From: Paraburkholderia kururiensis | Lineage (GTDB): Bacteria > Pseudomonadota > Gammaproteobacteria > Burkholderiales > Burkholderiaceae | Direction: 5' to 3' | NCBI RefSeq assembly: GCF_034424375.1 | Contig: NZ_CP139965.1 | Span: 868,001 to 932,000 of the forward strand | Length of the DNA stretch: 64,000 nt | Shown here: piece after piece, positions 42,186 to 51,062 of the stretch | Position numbering within the stretch: position 1 is the stretch's first letter | Layout: each line of letters begins with the position of its first letter | Position numbers and translations under genes: made by a program | Notes under the pieces: model-generated | Database searches by the model: none | Told to the model about the DNA's origin: nothing | Seen by the model: the letters and a program-made list of their open reading frames with translations, nothing else

Positions 42186-43544
42186 ATGAGCGAAACAGAC
42201 GTAATCGAATCATCGGCGGGCGGCTCGGCAACGGGCGACCCGGGCGAGGCGCGGCCCGCGCTGCAAGGCTGGCTGCGCGGCGACGGCCGCAAGGGCGTGC
42301 GCAACGTGGTGGCCGTGGCCTATCTCGTGGAGTGCGCGCATCACGTGGCGCGTGAGATCGTCGGGCATTTCCGCGCGCCGCTGGGCGGCTTCGAGGTGGG
42401 TGCGGCGGGTGGGACGGATTCGGCGTCAGGGCAACCGCCCGTGCATCTGATCGGCTTTCCCGGCTGCTATCCGAACAGTTACGCGGAAAAGATGATGCAG
42501 CAGCTCGCCACGCATCCGAACGTGGGCGCCGTGCTGTTCGTCTCGCTGGGCTGCGAGAGCATGAACAAGCACTATCTGGCCGACGTGGTGCGCGAAAGCG
42601 GCCGTCCGGTGGAGGTGCTGACTATCCAGGAGAAAGGCGGCACGCGCAGCACCATCGAGTACGGCGTGGACTGGGTGCGCGACGCGCGCCGGCAACTCGC
42701 GGCGCAGCCGAAGGTGGCGATGGCGCTCGACGAACTCGTGATCGGCACCATCTGCGGCGGCTCGGACGGCACGAGCGGCATCACGGCAAACCCTGCCGTG
42801 GGCCGCGCGTTCGACCACCTGATCGCACACGGCGCCACCTGCATCTTCGAAGAAACGGGCGAGCTGGTGGGCTGCGAGTACCACATGAAGAACCGCGCCG
42901 CGCGGCCCGAGCTGGGCGAGGCGATCGTGGCTTCCGTGGAGAAGGCCGCGCGCTATTACACGGTGCTCGGTCACGGTTCGTTCGCGGTGGGCAACGCCGA
43001 CGGCGGGCTCACCACGCAGGAAGAAAAGTCGCTGGGCGCGTATGCGAAGAGCGGAGCGTCGCCTATCGTCGGTATCGTGAAGCCGGGCGACGTGCCGCCC
43101 ACGGGTGGGCTCTATCTGCTCGACGTGGTGCCCGACGGCGAGCCGCGCTTCGGTTTTCCCAACATCAGCGACAACGCCGAGATCGCCGAGCTGATTGCCT
43201 GCGGCGCGCACGTGATTCTGTTCACGACGGGGCGCGGTTCGGTGGTGGGGTCCGCGATTTCGCCGGTCATCAAGGTGTGTGCAAACCCGGTCACTTACCG
43301 TAATCTGTCGGGCGACATGGACGTGGACGCCGGCCGCATTCTGGAAGGCCGCGCCACGCTCGACGAAGTGGGGCGCGAGGTGTTCGAACAGACACTGGCG
43401 GTGGCGCAGGGCGCGCCGTCGAAGTCCGAGGCGCTCGGTCACCAGGAATTCATCCTGACCTACAAGACGTTCGAGCCGGTTGGCCCCGCATGCCTGCCCG
43501 CCAGTGTGCAGCCGCGCGGCGCGATTGCGATCGCGTCCAACTGA
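42186..43544 (+). CDS. UxaA-family dehydratase large subunit
   Basis: 452 residues, the catalytic C-terminal UxaA domain: GWLRGDGRKGVRN, HLIGFPGCYPNSYAEKMMQQLATHPNVGAVLFVSLGCE, GTICGGSDGTSGITANPAVGRAFD and FTTGRGSVVGSAISPVIKVCAN, with conserved Cys residues (PGC, LGCE, ICGGSD) expected to bind an iron-sulfur or iron centre. It should dehydrate a sugar acid to a 2-keto-3-deoxy acid. The surrounding genes point to L-fuconate. The ATG at 42186 is used; a GTG at 42171 is possible. Confidence 0.83.
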   Translation: MSETDVIESSAGGSATGDPGEARPALQGWLRGDGRKGVRNVVAVAYLVECAHHVAREIVGHFRAPLGGFEVGAAGGTDSASGQPPVHLIGFPGCYPNSYAEKMMQQLATHPNVGAVLFVSLGCESMNKHYLADVVRESGRPVEVLTIQEKGGTRSTIEYGVDWVRDARRQLAAQPKVAMALDELVIGTICGGSDGTSGITANPAVGRAFDHLIAHGATCIFEETGELVGCEYHMKNRAARPELGEAIVASVEKAARYYTVLGHGSFAVGNADGGLTTQEEKSLGAYAKSGASPIVGIVKPGDVPPTGGLYLLDVVPDGEPRFGFPNISDNAEIAELIACGAHVILFTTGRGSVVGSAISPVIKVCANPVTYRNLSGDMDVDAGRILEGRATLDEVGREVFEQTLAVAQGAPSKSEALGHQEFILTYKTFEPVGPACLPASVQPRGAIAIASN

Positions 43545-43564
43545 TCGAACCCGGAGGAGACACC

Positions 43565-44611
43565 ATGACAGCAGTGCTGCACCCCAAAGTGGCCGGCACG
43601 CGGCGCATCGGTCGCCGCGACGTGGAGGTCACCGGGCTCAGTCTCGGCACCGCGCCGCTCGGCGGCCTGTACCGCGATCTCTCCGACGAAGAGGCGCAAG
43701 CCACCGTGGACGCCGCGTGGAACGCGGGCGTGCGCTACTTCGATACGGCGCCGCACTACGGACACACGAAGGCCGAGCATCGCCTCGGCACCGCGCTGCG
43801 CCGCTATGCGCGCGCGGACTACGTGATCTCCACGAAGGTGGGCCGCCGCTTCGTGCCGCGCACCACGCCCTACGACGGCAGCGAAGGCTGGCAAAACCCG
43901 CTGCCGTTCCAGGCCATCTACGACTACACGCACGACGGCATCCTGCGTTCGTTCGAAGACAGCCAGCAGCGGCTTGGCATGATCGATATCGACATCGTGC
44001 TCGTGCACGACATTGGCCGCTACACGCACGGCGAGCGCAACGCGCACTACTGGAAGCAACTGACCGAAGGCGGCGGTTTTCGCGCGCTCGACGAACTGCG
44101 TTCGTCCGGTGCCGTGAAGGCCGTGGGGCTGGGTGTGAACGAAGGCCAGGTCATTCTCGAAGCGATGGCCGAGTTCGACATCGACTGCGCCTTGCTCGCG
44201 GGCCGCTACACGCTGCTGGAGCAGGGCACGCTCGATGACCTGCTGCCCGCCTGCACCGCGCGCAACGTGAGCATCCTGCTGGGCGGCGCGTTCAATTCGG
44301 GCATTCTTGCGCGCGGCGTGCAGGGCGACCTCAAGTTCAACTACGGCGATGCGCCGCCCGACGTGATCGAGCGCGTGGCAAGGCTCGAAACCGTGTGCCG
44401 CGCGCACGACGTGCCGCTCGCCGCGGCGGCGTTGCAGTTTCCGTATGCGCATCCCGCAGTAGCCACGGTGCTCACGGGCGCACGCACGCCGGCCGAATTG
44501 CTGGAAAACGTGGGCTCGTTCGAACGCGCAATTCCCGCCGCGTTGTGGCGCGCGCTGCGCGAGGAAGGACTGCTCGACCCGCGGGCGCCCGTGCCGGGGG
44601 ACCAGCCGTGA
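43565..44611 (+). CDS. Aldo/keto reductase, probable L-fucose dehydrogenase
   Basis: 348 residues, AKR fold with catalytic Asp-Tyr-Lys-His set: FDTAPHYG (D, Y), STKVGR (K), LVHDIG (H). Proteins of this subfamily oxidise L-fucose, D-arabinose or L-galactose at C1 to the lactone with NAD(P)+. The GGAGGAG ribosome-binding site precedes ATG 43565. The end overlaps the next gene by 4 bp (GTGA), giving translational coupling with the lactonase, the next enzyme in the pathway. Confidence 0.85.
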   Translation: MTAVLHPKVAGTRRIGRRDVEVTGLSLGTAPLGGLYRDLSDEEAQATVDAAWNAGVRYFDTAPHYGHTKAEHRLGTALRRYARADYVISTKVGRRFVPRTTPYDGSEGWQNPLPFQAIYDYTHDGILRSFEDSQQRLGMIDIDIVLVHDIGRYTHGERNAHYWKQLTEGGGFRALDELRSSGAVKAVGLGVNEGQVILEAMAEFDIDCALLAGRYTLLEQGTLDDLLPACTARNVSILLGGAFNSGILARGVQGDLKFNYGDAPPDVIERVARLETVCRAHDVPLAAAALQFPYAHPAVATVLTGARTPAELLENVGSFERAIPAALWRALREEGLLDPRAPVPGDQP

Positions 44612-45495
44612 CGGCCGCATCGACGCCGTCCGCGCATTCGAACGCGGTGCCGCGCATCGACGCCCATCAGCATTTCTGGAAGCCCGAGCGCGGCGACTAC
44701 GGGTGGCTGACGCCGGAACTCACCACGCTCTATCGCACCTTCGGTCCCGCCGACCTCGCGCCGCTGCGCGAAGCGGCGCACGTGTCGCGCACGGTGGTCG
44801 TGCAGGCCGCGCCTACTGTCGATGAAACGCGTTACCTGCTGGATCTGGCGCGCGCAGACGAATCGGTAGCGGGCGTGGTGGGCTGGGTGCCGCTCGACGA
44901 TCCCAACGCGCCGCAGTTGATCGACGAACTCGCGCGCGAGCCGAAATTCAAGGGTCTGCGTCCGATGCTCCAGGACCTGCCCGACGATAACTGGATTGCC
45001 ACCGCGCCCATCGCACCTGCCGTCGACGCGATGATCGAGCACGACCTCGCGTTCGACGCGCTCATCTTCACGCGCCACGTGCCTGCGCTCGAAACGTTCG
45101 TGCGCCGTTATCCGCGTTTGCGTGTGGTGATCGACCACGGCGCGAAGCCGCCTATTCATGACGGCGACGGCGCTGCGGGCTTTCGCGCCTGGGCCGACGG
45201 CATCGCGCGGCTCGCGCAGCTTTCGCACATGCAGTGCAAGCTCTCGGGCCTCGCCACCGAAGCGGCGCCGGGCTGGACCGAGGCCACGCTGCGCCCGTAC
45301 GTCGATCATCTGCTGGCCACGTTTGGCGCCGCGCGTCTGATGTGGGGCAGCGACTGGCCGGTGCTGAATCTCAACGGCGATTACTTGCGCTGGCACGACG
45401 CGGCGCAGACGCTGCTCGCCGGACTTTCCGCTGCACAGCGCGACGCCGTATTCGGCGGCAATGCCGCTGCGTTCTATCGTCTGTCACCTCGCTGA
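44608..45495 (+). CDS. Amidohydrolase, probable L-fucono-lactonase
   Basis: 295 residues, amidohydrolase-2 barrel. Metal-site motif RIDAHQHFWKPERGDYGWL near the N-terminus, VVIDHGAKPP in the middle and MWGSDWPVL (Asp) near the C-terminus. This pattern is typical of COG3618 lactonases acting on L-fucono- and L-rhamnono-lactone. GTG 44608 overlaps the stop of the dehydrogenase gene. Hydrolyses the lactone to the sugar acid. Confidence 0.85.
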   Translation: MTAASTPSAHSNAVPRIDAHQHFWKPERGDYGWLTPELTTLYRTFGPADLAPLREAAHVSRTVVVQAAPTVDETRYLLDLARADESVAGVVGWVPLDDPNAPQLIDELAREPKFKGLRPMLQDLPDDNWIATAPIAPAVDAMIEHDLAFDALIFTRHVPALETFVRRYPRLRVVIDHGAKPPIHDGDGAAGFRAWADGIARLAQLSHMQCKLSGLATEAAPGWTEATLRPYVDHLLATFGAARLMWGSDWPVLNLNGDYLRWHDAAQTLLAGLSAAQRDAVFGGNAAAFYRLSPR

Positions 45496-45566
45496 CGTAT
45501 GTCTCGCGTGGAGCGCGTGCTGCAATAGCCAGTATGTCGCTCGCGCCATTTCGAGTGGAGCCGTGC

Positions 45567-46310
45567 ATGGTACAAAGACTCAACGGAAAGACAGCATTGA
45601 TTACCGCAGCGGGCCAGGGCATCGGGCTCGCCACGGCCGAGCTGTTTGCGCGCGAAGGCGCGCGTGTGATCGCCACCGACATTCGCATCGACGGTCTCGC
45701 GGGCAAGCCTGTGGAGGCGCACAAACTCGACGTGCTGGACGCAGCGGCCATCGAAGCACTCGCGCGCGACGTGGGACCCATCGACGTGCTGTTCAATTGC
45801 GCGGGCTTCGTGCACGCGGGCTCCATTCTGGAAGCGAGCGAAGAGGACTGGGACTTCGCGTTCGATCTCAACGTGAAGGCGATGTACCGCACCATTCGCG
45901 CGTTCCTGCCCGGCATGCTCGAGAAGGGCGGCGGGTCGATCATCAACATGTCGTCGGCGGCGTCGAGCATCAAGGGCGTGCCGAACCGTTTCGTCTACGG
46001 CGCGTCGAAAGCGGCTGTGATAGGGTTGACCAAGTCTGTCGCGGCCGACTTCGTGACGCGCGGCATTCGCTGCAACGCGATCTGTCCGGGCACCGTGGCG
46101 TCGCCCTCGCTCGAAGAGCGGATCGCGGCGCAGGCCAAGGCGCAGGGCATCACGGTAGACGCCGCGCGCGCGGCGTTCGTGGCGCGCCAGCCGATGGGCC
46201 GCGTCGGCAAGGCCGAGGAAATCGCGGCGCTGGCGCTGTATCTGGCCTCGGACGAGTCGGGCTTCACTACCGGTCAGGCACATGTGATCGACGGCGGCTG
46301 GGCGAATTGA
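45567..46310 (+). CDS. Short-chain dehydrogenase, probable 2-keto-3-deoxy-L-fuconate dehydrogenase
   Basis: 247 residues, classical SDR. Cofactor motif TAAGQGIG (residues 13-20), NCAG, catalytic Ser in MSSAAS, YGASK (Tyr-x3-Lys), and C-terminal GQAHVIDGGW. Asp at the end of beta-2 (ATDIR) favours NAD+. In the non-phosphorylative fucose pathway this enzyme makes 2,4-diketo-3-deoxy-L-fuconate. The ATG at 45567 has GGAG 7 bp upstream. Lies 71 bp after the lactonase. Confidence 0.84.
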   Translation: MVQRLNGKTALITAAGQGIGLATAELFAREGARVIATDIRIDGLAGKPVEAHKLDVLDAAAIEALARDVGPIDVLFNCAGFVHAGSILEASEEDWDFAFDLNVKAMYRTIRAFLPGMLEKGGGSIINMSSAASSIKGVPNRFVYGASKAAVIGLTKSVAADFVTRGIRCNAICPGTVASPSLEERIAAQAKAQGITVDAARAAFVARQPMGRVGKAEEIAALALYLASDESGFTTGQAHVIDGGWAN

Positions 46311-46394
46311 GCGCTTGCCGTCTGCTTTCGCACGGACCACTCGCATTGACCCGCATGAGCATTTTTCACCACTGAACACACAGGACACGCAACG

Positions 46395-47243
46395 ATGAAA
46401 CTGCTTCGTTATGGGCCGAAAGGCCAGGAAAAACCGGGCTTGCTGGATGCCGACGGCAAGATTCGCGACCTGTCCAACGTAGTGCCCGACATTGCAGGCG
46501 ACGTGCTCACCGACGCGGGCCTCGCGAAGCTGCGCGCGGTCGACGTCGCCTCGCTGCCCGTGGTGGAAGGCAATCCGCGCATCGGGCCGTGCGTGGGGCG
46601 CATCGGCAAGTTCGTCTGCATCGGCCTCAACTACGCGGACCATGCGGCCGAATCGAACCTGCCCGTGCCCACGGAGCCCGTCGTCTTCAACAAGTGGACG
46701 AGCGCGGTGGTGGGCCCGAACGACGACGTGGAGATTCCGCGCGGCTCGAAGAAGACCGACTGGGAAGTGGAACTGGGCGTGGTGATCGGCAAGCCCGCGA
46801 AGTACATCGACGAAGCGAATGCGCTGGACTACGTGGCCGGTTATTGCGTCGTGAACGACGTGTCCGAGCGCGAGTGGCAGATCGAGCGCGCCGGGCAGTG
46901 GGACAAAGGCAAGGGCTTCGATACGTTCGGCCCTATCGGCCCATGGCTCGTGACGCGCGACGAAGTGGCGAACCCGCAGAACCTGGACCTGTGGCTCGAA
47001 GTGGACGGCCATCGTTACCAGAACGGCAACACGCGCACCATGGTGTTCACCGTGGCGAAGCTGGTCTCGTATCTGTCGCAATGTATGAGCCTGCAACCCG
47101 GCGACGTGATCTCCACGGGCACGCCGCCTGGCGTGGGCATGGGCGTGAAGCCGAACCCCGTGTATCTGAAAGCCGGGCAGACCATGCGCCTCGGCATTCA
47201 AGGGCTGGGCGAGCAGCAGCAACGCACGTATGCGGCTGAATAA
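46395..47243 (+). CDS. Fumarylacetoacetate hydrolase family, probable 2,4-diketo-3-deoxy-L-fuconate hydrolase
   Basis: 282 residues. FAH catalytic core: FVCIGLNYADHAAESN, PVVFNKWTSAVVGPNDDVEIP, metal ligands in DWEVELGVVIGK (two Glu) and VVNDVSERE (Asp), then KGFDTFGPIGPWL and STGTPPGVGMG. The last pathway step cleaves the diketo acid to pyruvate and L-lactate. No sugar transporter is in this cluster, so uptake must be encoded elsewhere. Confidence 0.86.
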   Translation: MKLLRYGPKGQEKPGLLDADGKIRDLSNVVPDIAGDVLTDAGLAKLRAVDVASLPVVEGNPRIGPCVGRIGKFVCIGLNYADHAAESNLPVPTEPVVFNKWTSAVVGPNDDVEIPRGSKKTDWEVELGVVIGKPAKYIDEANALDYVAGYCVVNDVSEREWQIERAGQWDKGKGFDTFGPIGPWLVTRDEVANPQNLDLWLEVDGHRYQNGNTRTMVFTVAKLVSYLSQCMSLQPGDVISTGTPPGVGMGVKPNPVYLKAGQTMRLGIQGLGEQQQRTYAAE

Positions 47244-47306
47244 GCTGCGCCAATGAGCCATGCGGCGCGCCGCGACAGGTTGCGCGGCACGCTCTGCAGA
47301 GGGCGC

Positions 47307-47744
47307 CTACGCCTGAGCGGCGAGGCGCCCGTTTTCTTCCGGCAGTCGGTTGATCGTGCCTTGCGCGACGGCCACCAGTTTTTCTTCGCCGGCATCCACC
47401 ACGAACACGCTGCACTGGCACGTCGCCTGTTGACGGCTGGCGTACACCACCTGCGCGCGGGCGAGCAGCACGCCGCTCACGGCGGGCCGCAGATAGTTGA
47501 TCTTGTATTCGCCCGTCACGACCTTCGGGCCCAGGGCCAGCGCGCCCGCGAACGTCAGCGCGTTGTCGGCCAGATAGCTCAGCACGCCACCGTGCACGAA
47601 GCCGTGCTGTTGCCTCAGTTCGTCGCGCACGGGCAGGCACAGCGTCAAGTCCCTCGTGCCCACATGCGTCAGTTCGGCGCCGAGCAGCATGCTGAACGGT
47701 TGGGCATGCAGCGCGCCGCGCGCGCGATCCAGTAAATCGGTCAT
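47307..47744 (-). CDS. PaaI-type hotdog thioesterase
   Basis: 145 residues, hotdog fold with the signature HGFVHGGVLSYLADNALTFAG (catalytic Asp in LADNA) and GEYKINYLRPA. Hydrolyses acyl- or aryl-CoA; substrate not predictable. ATG 47744 has GAGGAA 5 bp upstream. Convergent with the FAH-family gene (63 bp gap). Confidence 0.82.
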   Translation of the reverse strand: MTDLLDRARGALHAQPFSMLLGAELTHVGTRDLTLCLPVRDELRQQHGFVHGGVLSYLADNALTFAGALALGPKVVTGEYKINYLRPAVSGVLLARAQVVYASRQQATCQCSVFVVDAGEEKLVAVAQGTINRLPEENGRLAAQA

Positions 47745-47899
47745 TGTCGTTCCTCGGGGCCGGTCCGTCCGCTGCGACGTCCCTCACACTGGCCCTGTTC
47801 GCGTTCTCAGGACTATAGGAGGCGAGTTGCGATCGGACAAGGACGGTTTGGCCGCAGCGTCGGCTTCGCCCGATCTCCATGCAGCCCTGTTTTTTGTGC

Positions 47900-47926
47900 T
47901 CAAGCCAACGTTTGCGTTGCCGTAAA
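47900..47926 (+). promoter_or_regulatory. Sigma-28-like promoter of the first chemoreceptor
   Basis: TCAAGCCA, 11-bp spacer, GCCGTAAA. The spacing is exact and the -10 differs from the FliA consensus at two adjacent positions. It starts a leader of about 70 nt. Confidence 0.6.
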
Positions 47927-48003
47927 CCCCGACGTGAGCGCAGGTGGCGGGGCGCGCTGCCGTGCCTCATCGATTTTCCTATTCCTCGCAAGTCAGGTGT
48001 TCA

Positions 48004-49626
48004 ATGTTCAGCAAGATCAAGGTCGCATCGGGCCTGTTATGTGTTCTGGCCGCTTTCTGCGTGTTGCAGGTGGTGACCGAGGGGCTGGGGTTCTGGTCGC
48101 TCACGCGCACGCACGACGACGTGGGCGATCTCTCCAACATCGCGCTGCGGCAGATGGATGCGGTGAACGAGACCACCCAGCATCTGATGGATGCGCGCAT
48201 CAACCTCTCGCGCGCCGGCACGCGGATGGTTCGCGGCGGTACCGAGCCCACCGAAATCGTTCAGCACGCGCGCGAGCAACTCGCGCTTGCCGACAAATCG
48301 TTCGAGACGTTCACGAGCGCACGCAAGATGAGCGCCGAGAACACCGCGCGCGCGGCGGCACTCGCCGAGCGCTTTCAGAAGCTGCACGGCGCGCTGACCG
48401 AACTCGCGCAGTTTCTCGACGCGGGTAACATCCAGGCGTTCCTCGATCAACCGACGCAGTCCTTCCAGGACGCGTATCTCACCGAGCAACACAATTTCGT
48501 GCAGTTCAGCACGGCGGCGAGCCGCGCGTCGCTCGATTCGATCGACAGCCGCCTTGCGTTGTTCGACGGCGTGGGCCTCGCGATTCTCTTCGTGCTCGTC
48601 GCGTTGACGGCGGCCGTCTATATCGCGCTGCGGCGCGGTGTGGTGGGTCCGCTCGAAGACGCGGGGCGTCACTTCGAGCGCATCGCGCAAGGCAAGCTCG
48701 ACGAACCGGTCAGGGCTCAGGGCACGAACGAGATCGGTCGGCTCTTTTCGGGGCTGGCGAGGATGCAGGCCAGCGTGGCGCGCACCGTGAAGGTGGTGCG
48801 TGAAGTGGCGGACTCCATCCATATCGGCGCCGACGAAATCGCCACGGGCAACGCGGATCTTTCGGCCCGCACCGAGAACCAGGCGGCGTCGCTGGAAGAA
48901 ACCGCCGCGAGCATGGAGGAACTCACCTCCACCGTGCGCCGCAACGCCGACCACGCGCGCGAGGCGAACGAACTCGCGAACACCGCGCTCGATGCCACGT
49001 CGCGCGGCAGCGAGGTCGTGAACGAAGTGGTCGACAAGATGCGCGGCATTGCGCGCAGCTCGGACAAGATCGCGGAGATCATCGGTGTGATCGACGGCAT
49101 CGCGTTCCAGACCAACATCCTCGCGCTGAATGCGGCCGTGGAAGCGGCGCGCGCGGGCGAGCAGGGCCGCGGCTTCGCCGTGGTGGCCGGCGAAGTGCGC
49201 GGGCTGGCCCAGCGCAGCGCGCAATCGGCCAAGGAGATCAAGACGCTGATCAGCGAATCCGTCGCGCAGATTCAGGGCGGCTCGGAACTCGTGGAGCGCG
49301 CGGGCGAAGCGATGAGCAACGTGTCGGCGTCCATCTCGCGCGTGACGCAGATGATGGCGGACATCACCGCGTCGTCGATGGAGCAGAGCACCGGCATCGA
49401 GCAGGTCAACCAGGCCGTGGTGCAAATGGACGAGATGACGCAGCAGAACGCGGCGCTCGTCGAAGAGGCTGCGGCCGCAGCGGCGTCGCTGCATCAGCAG
49501 ACGCAGCAACTGAAGGAAGCGGTCTCCGTCTTCGAGATTTCGGAGGCCGTGCTGGGCGACGCGCGAAGCGGTGGGATGTCGGCGGCGCGGCGAGTGGAGC
49601 CGGCGGGGGCGTTCGCGGCGGCTTGA
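48004..49626 (+). CDS. Methyl-accepting chemotaxis protein (four-helix sensor type)
   Basis: 540 residues. Membrane helix (about 8-30), periplasmic helical bundle sensor (about 31-190, Tar/4HB-like: ALRQMDAVNETTQHLMDARINLSRAG), second helix (196-218), HAMP, and the signalling hairpin with the invariant tip EIIGVIDGIAFQTNILALNAAVEAARAGEQGRGFAVVA. No CheR-binding pentapeptide at the Ala-rich C-terminus. AGGTG precedes the ATG. The sigma-28-like promoter places it in the flagellar regulon. Confidence 0.92.
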   Translation: MFSKIKVASGLLCVLAAFCVLQVVTEGLGFWSLTRTHDDVGDLSNIALRQMDAVNETTQHLMDARINLSRAGTRMVRGGTEPTEIVQHAREQLALADKSFETFTSARKMSAENTARAAALAERFQKLHGALTELAQFLDAGNIQAFLDQPTQSFQDAYLTEQHNFVQFSTAASRASLDSIDSRLALFDGVGLAILFVLVALTAAVYIALRRGVVGPLEDAGRHFERIAQGKLDEPVRAQGTNEIGRLFSGLARMQASVARTVKVVREVADSIHIGADEIATGNADLSARTENQAASLEETAASMEELTSTVRRNADHAREANELANTALDATSRGSEVVNEVVDKMRGIARSSDKIAEIIGVIDGIAFQTNILALNAAVEAARAGEQGRGFAVVAGEVRGLAQRSAQSAKEIKTLISESVAQIQGGSELVERAGEAMSNVSASISRVTQMMADITASSMEQSTGIEQVNQAVVQMDEMTQQNAALVEEAAAAAASLHQQTQQLKEAVSVFEISEAVLGDARSGGMSAARRVEPAGAFAAA

Positions 49627-49643
49627 GCGCTGTCCTCAGCGCA

Positions 49644-50726
49644 TCAAGGCAGCGCAGCGTAAGCGGTGGCGAGATGGTACGGCGTGGTGGACGGCATGTC
49701 CGCGCGCGCGACGTCCCCTTCGGGCGTCTTGCACTCGTACCATCCGCGCGCATGCAGAAAGCGCTCGCGAAAGCGCTCGATCTGCTGCGGCAACGCCTCG
49801 CGCACCGCGGCGTCGTTGTGCGTGGCGAGCGCGCGCAGATATTCGGTCTGCGCCCAGATGCGTTGCGTGGCATCGAGCATGCCGCCGTGTTCATCGAGCG
49901 CGGCGGCCACACCGCCTGTCGAAGGGTCCACGCCGTGCTGTTGCGCGAACGTGAAGGCGCGCGACATGGCCTCGTCGAGGCCCGAGTTGCCGAGCAGGCC
50001 TTTCGCGCGCGAGACCAGATAGAACCATTCGAACTGATGTCCCGGCTCCACGCGATTGCCCTCGGCGCCGACGGGCAGCTCAGCGATGCAGCCCGTGGGC
50101 GCGTGCACGAACGTGCGCGCGATGGCTTCGGCGAGGCGCGTGACGGCGCTGTCGAACGCGGCGTCGCGCGTGGCTTCGCGAGCGGCGAGCCAGGCTTCCG
50201 TGAGATGCATCAGCGGATTCTGCAGCGGCGTGCCGGTGACGCTGCGAAAGTCGTCGCCCAGCGCCGCGTTGAAGAGGCCGTCGCGCGCGGCGAAGCGCTC
50301 TTCGATCAGCGCGGACGTACTGTGCACGATACCCAGCGCATCGCGATTGCCGAACTGCGCGCCATACACGGAGCACGCGAAGACGACGAACGCGTGCGTG
50401 TAGAGATCTTTCGTGGTGTCGAGCGGCGCGCCGTCCGGGCCGACGCTATAGAACCAGCCGCCGTGGCGACGATCTTCGAACGTGTGGCGCAGGGCGTCGA
50501 AGAGCGTGTGCGCGTGGGCGGAGTCGTTGGCGAGCGAGAAGACGAACAGCTGGCGCGCGCACGCCATCGCGCGATAGCGGGTGACGGGCAACGGACGGTG
50601 ATCGTCCGGCGTCACCGCTTCGTAGGGCAGACGCAGCGCGGCGTTGAAGCCGGCGCCGCGCCACAGCGGCAGAATCACCTGGGAGAAATGATCGCGCAGC
50701 GAGGCGGCCGGCGTGGATGCGTTCAT
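49644..50726 (-). CDS. AGE-family epimerase/isomerase
   Basis: 360 residues, (alpha/alpha)6 barrel of the N-acylglucosamine 2-epimerase family. Motifs: RRHGGWFYSVGPDG, DTTKDLYTHAFVVFACSVYG, NPLMHLTEAWLA, and GHQFEWFYLVSR with a catalytic-type His. Family members isomerise mannose/fructose or epimerise cellobiose; this one looks closest to mannose/sulfoquinovose-type isomerases. Substrate uncertain. Stop is 17 bp from the convergent chemoreceptor stop. Confidence 0.82.
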   Translation of the reverse strand: MNASTPAASLRDHFSQVILPLWRGAGFNAALRLPYEAVTPDDHRPLPVTRYRAMACARQLFVFSLANDSAHAHTLFDALRHTFEDRRHGGWFYSVGPDGAPLDTTKDLYTHAFVVFACSVYGAQFGNRDALGIVHSTSALIEERFAARDGLFNAALGDDFRSVTGTPLQNPLMHLTEAWLAAREATRDAAFDSAVTRLAEAIARTFVHAPTGCIAELPVGAEGNRVEPGHQFEWFYLVSRAKGLLGNSGLDEAMSRAFTFAQQHGVDPSTGGVAAALDEHGGMLDATQRIWAQTEYLRALATHNDAAVREALPQQIERFRERFLHARGWYECKTPEGDVARADMPSTTPYHLATAYAALP

Positions 50727-51062
50727 CGGGGTAGGCGTCGTGTCCGCGCGTGCGTGGAACTGCGCGCGTGCACGCGGACGGCGGTAGATCGGGAAGGTTG
50801 CGATTGTACGCTCTTCGCTTTGCGTTTCTCATCGCGGATGGGGCGCGCAACGCCTGCGGGCGGGGCTTTGAGGCGTAACCCCATTGCGTGTTTCGGAGGA
50901 CGCCGAAGTGCCGAACGAGCGGCAAATGAGGTCGGCAGAAGCGCGGCTACGTGCGACAATGCCGCCTTGAAATTGCAGCAGGTCCAGACAGCATTGTGTG
51001 ACGGCACAACCGAGACACGAACCACGGTGAAGCCGCCGCGAAGCGACAATCGCACGTTCCCT
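50727..51062. other. Intergenic region between divergent genes
   Basis: No gene supported. Possible extension of the downstream ORF by a GTG at 51028 lacks a clear ribosome-binding site. Confidence 0.4.
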
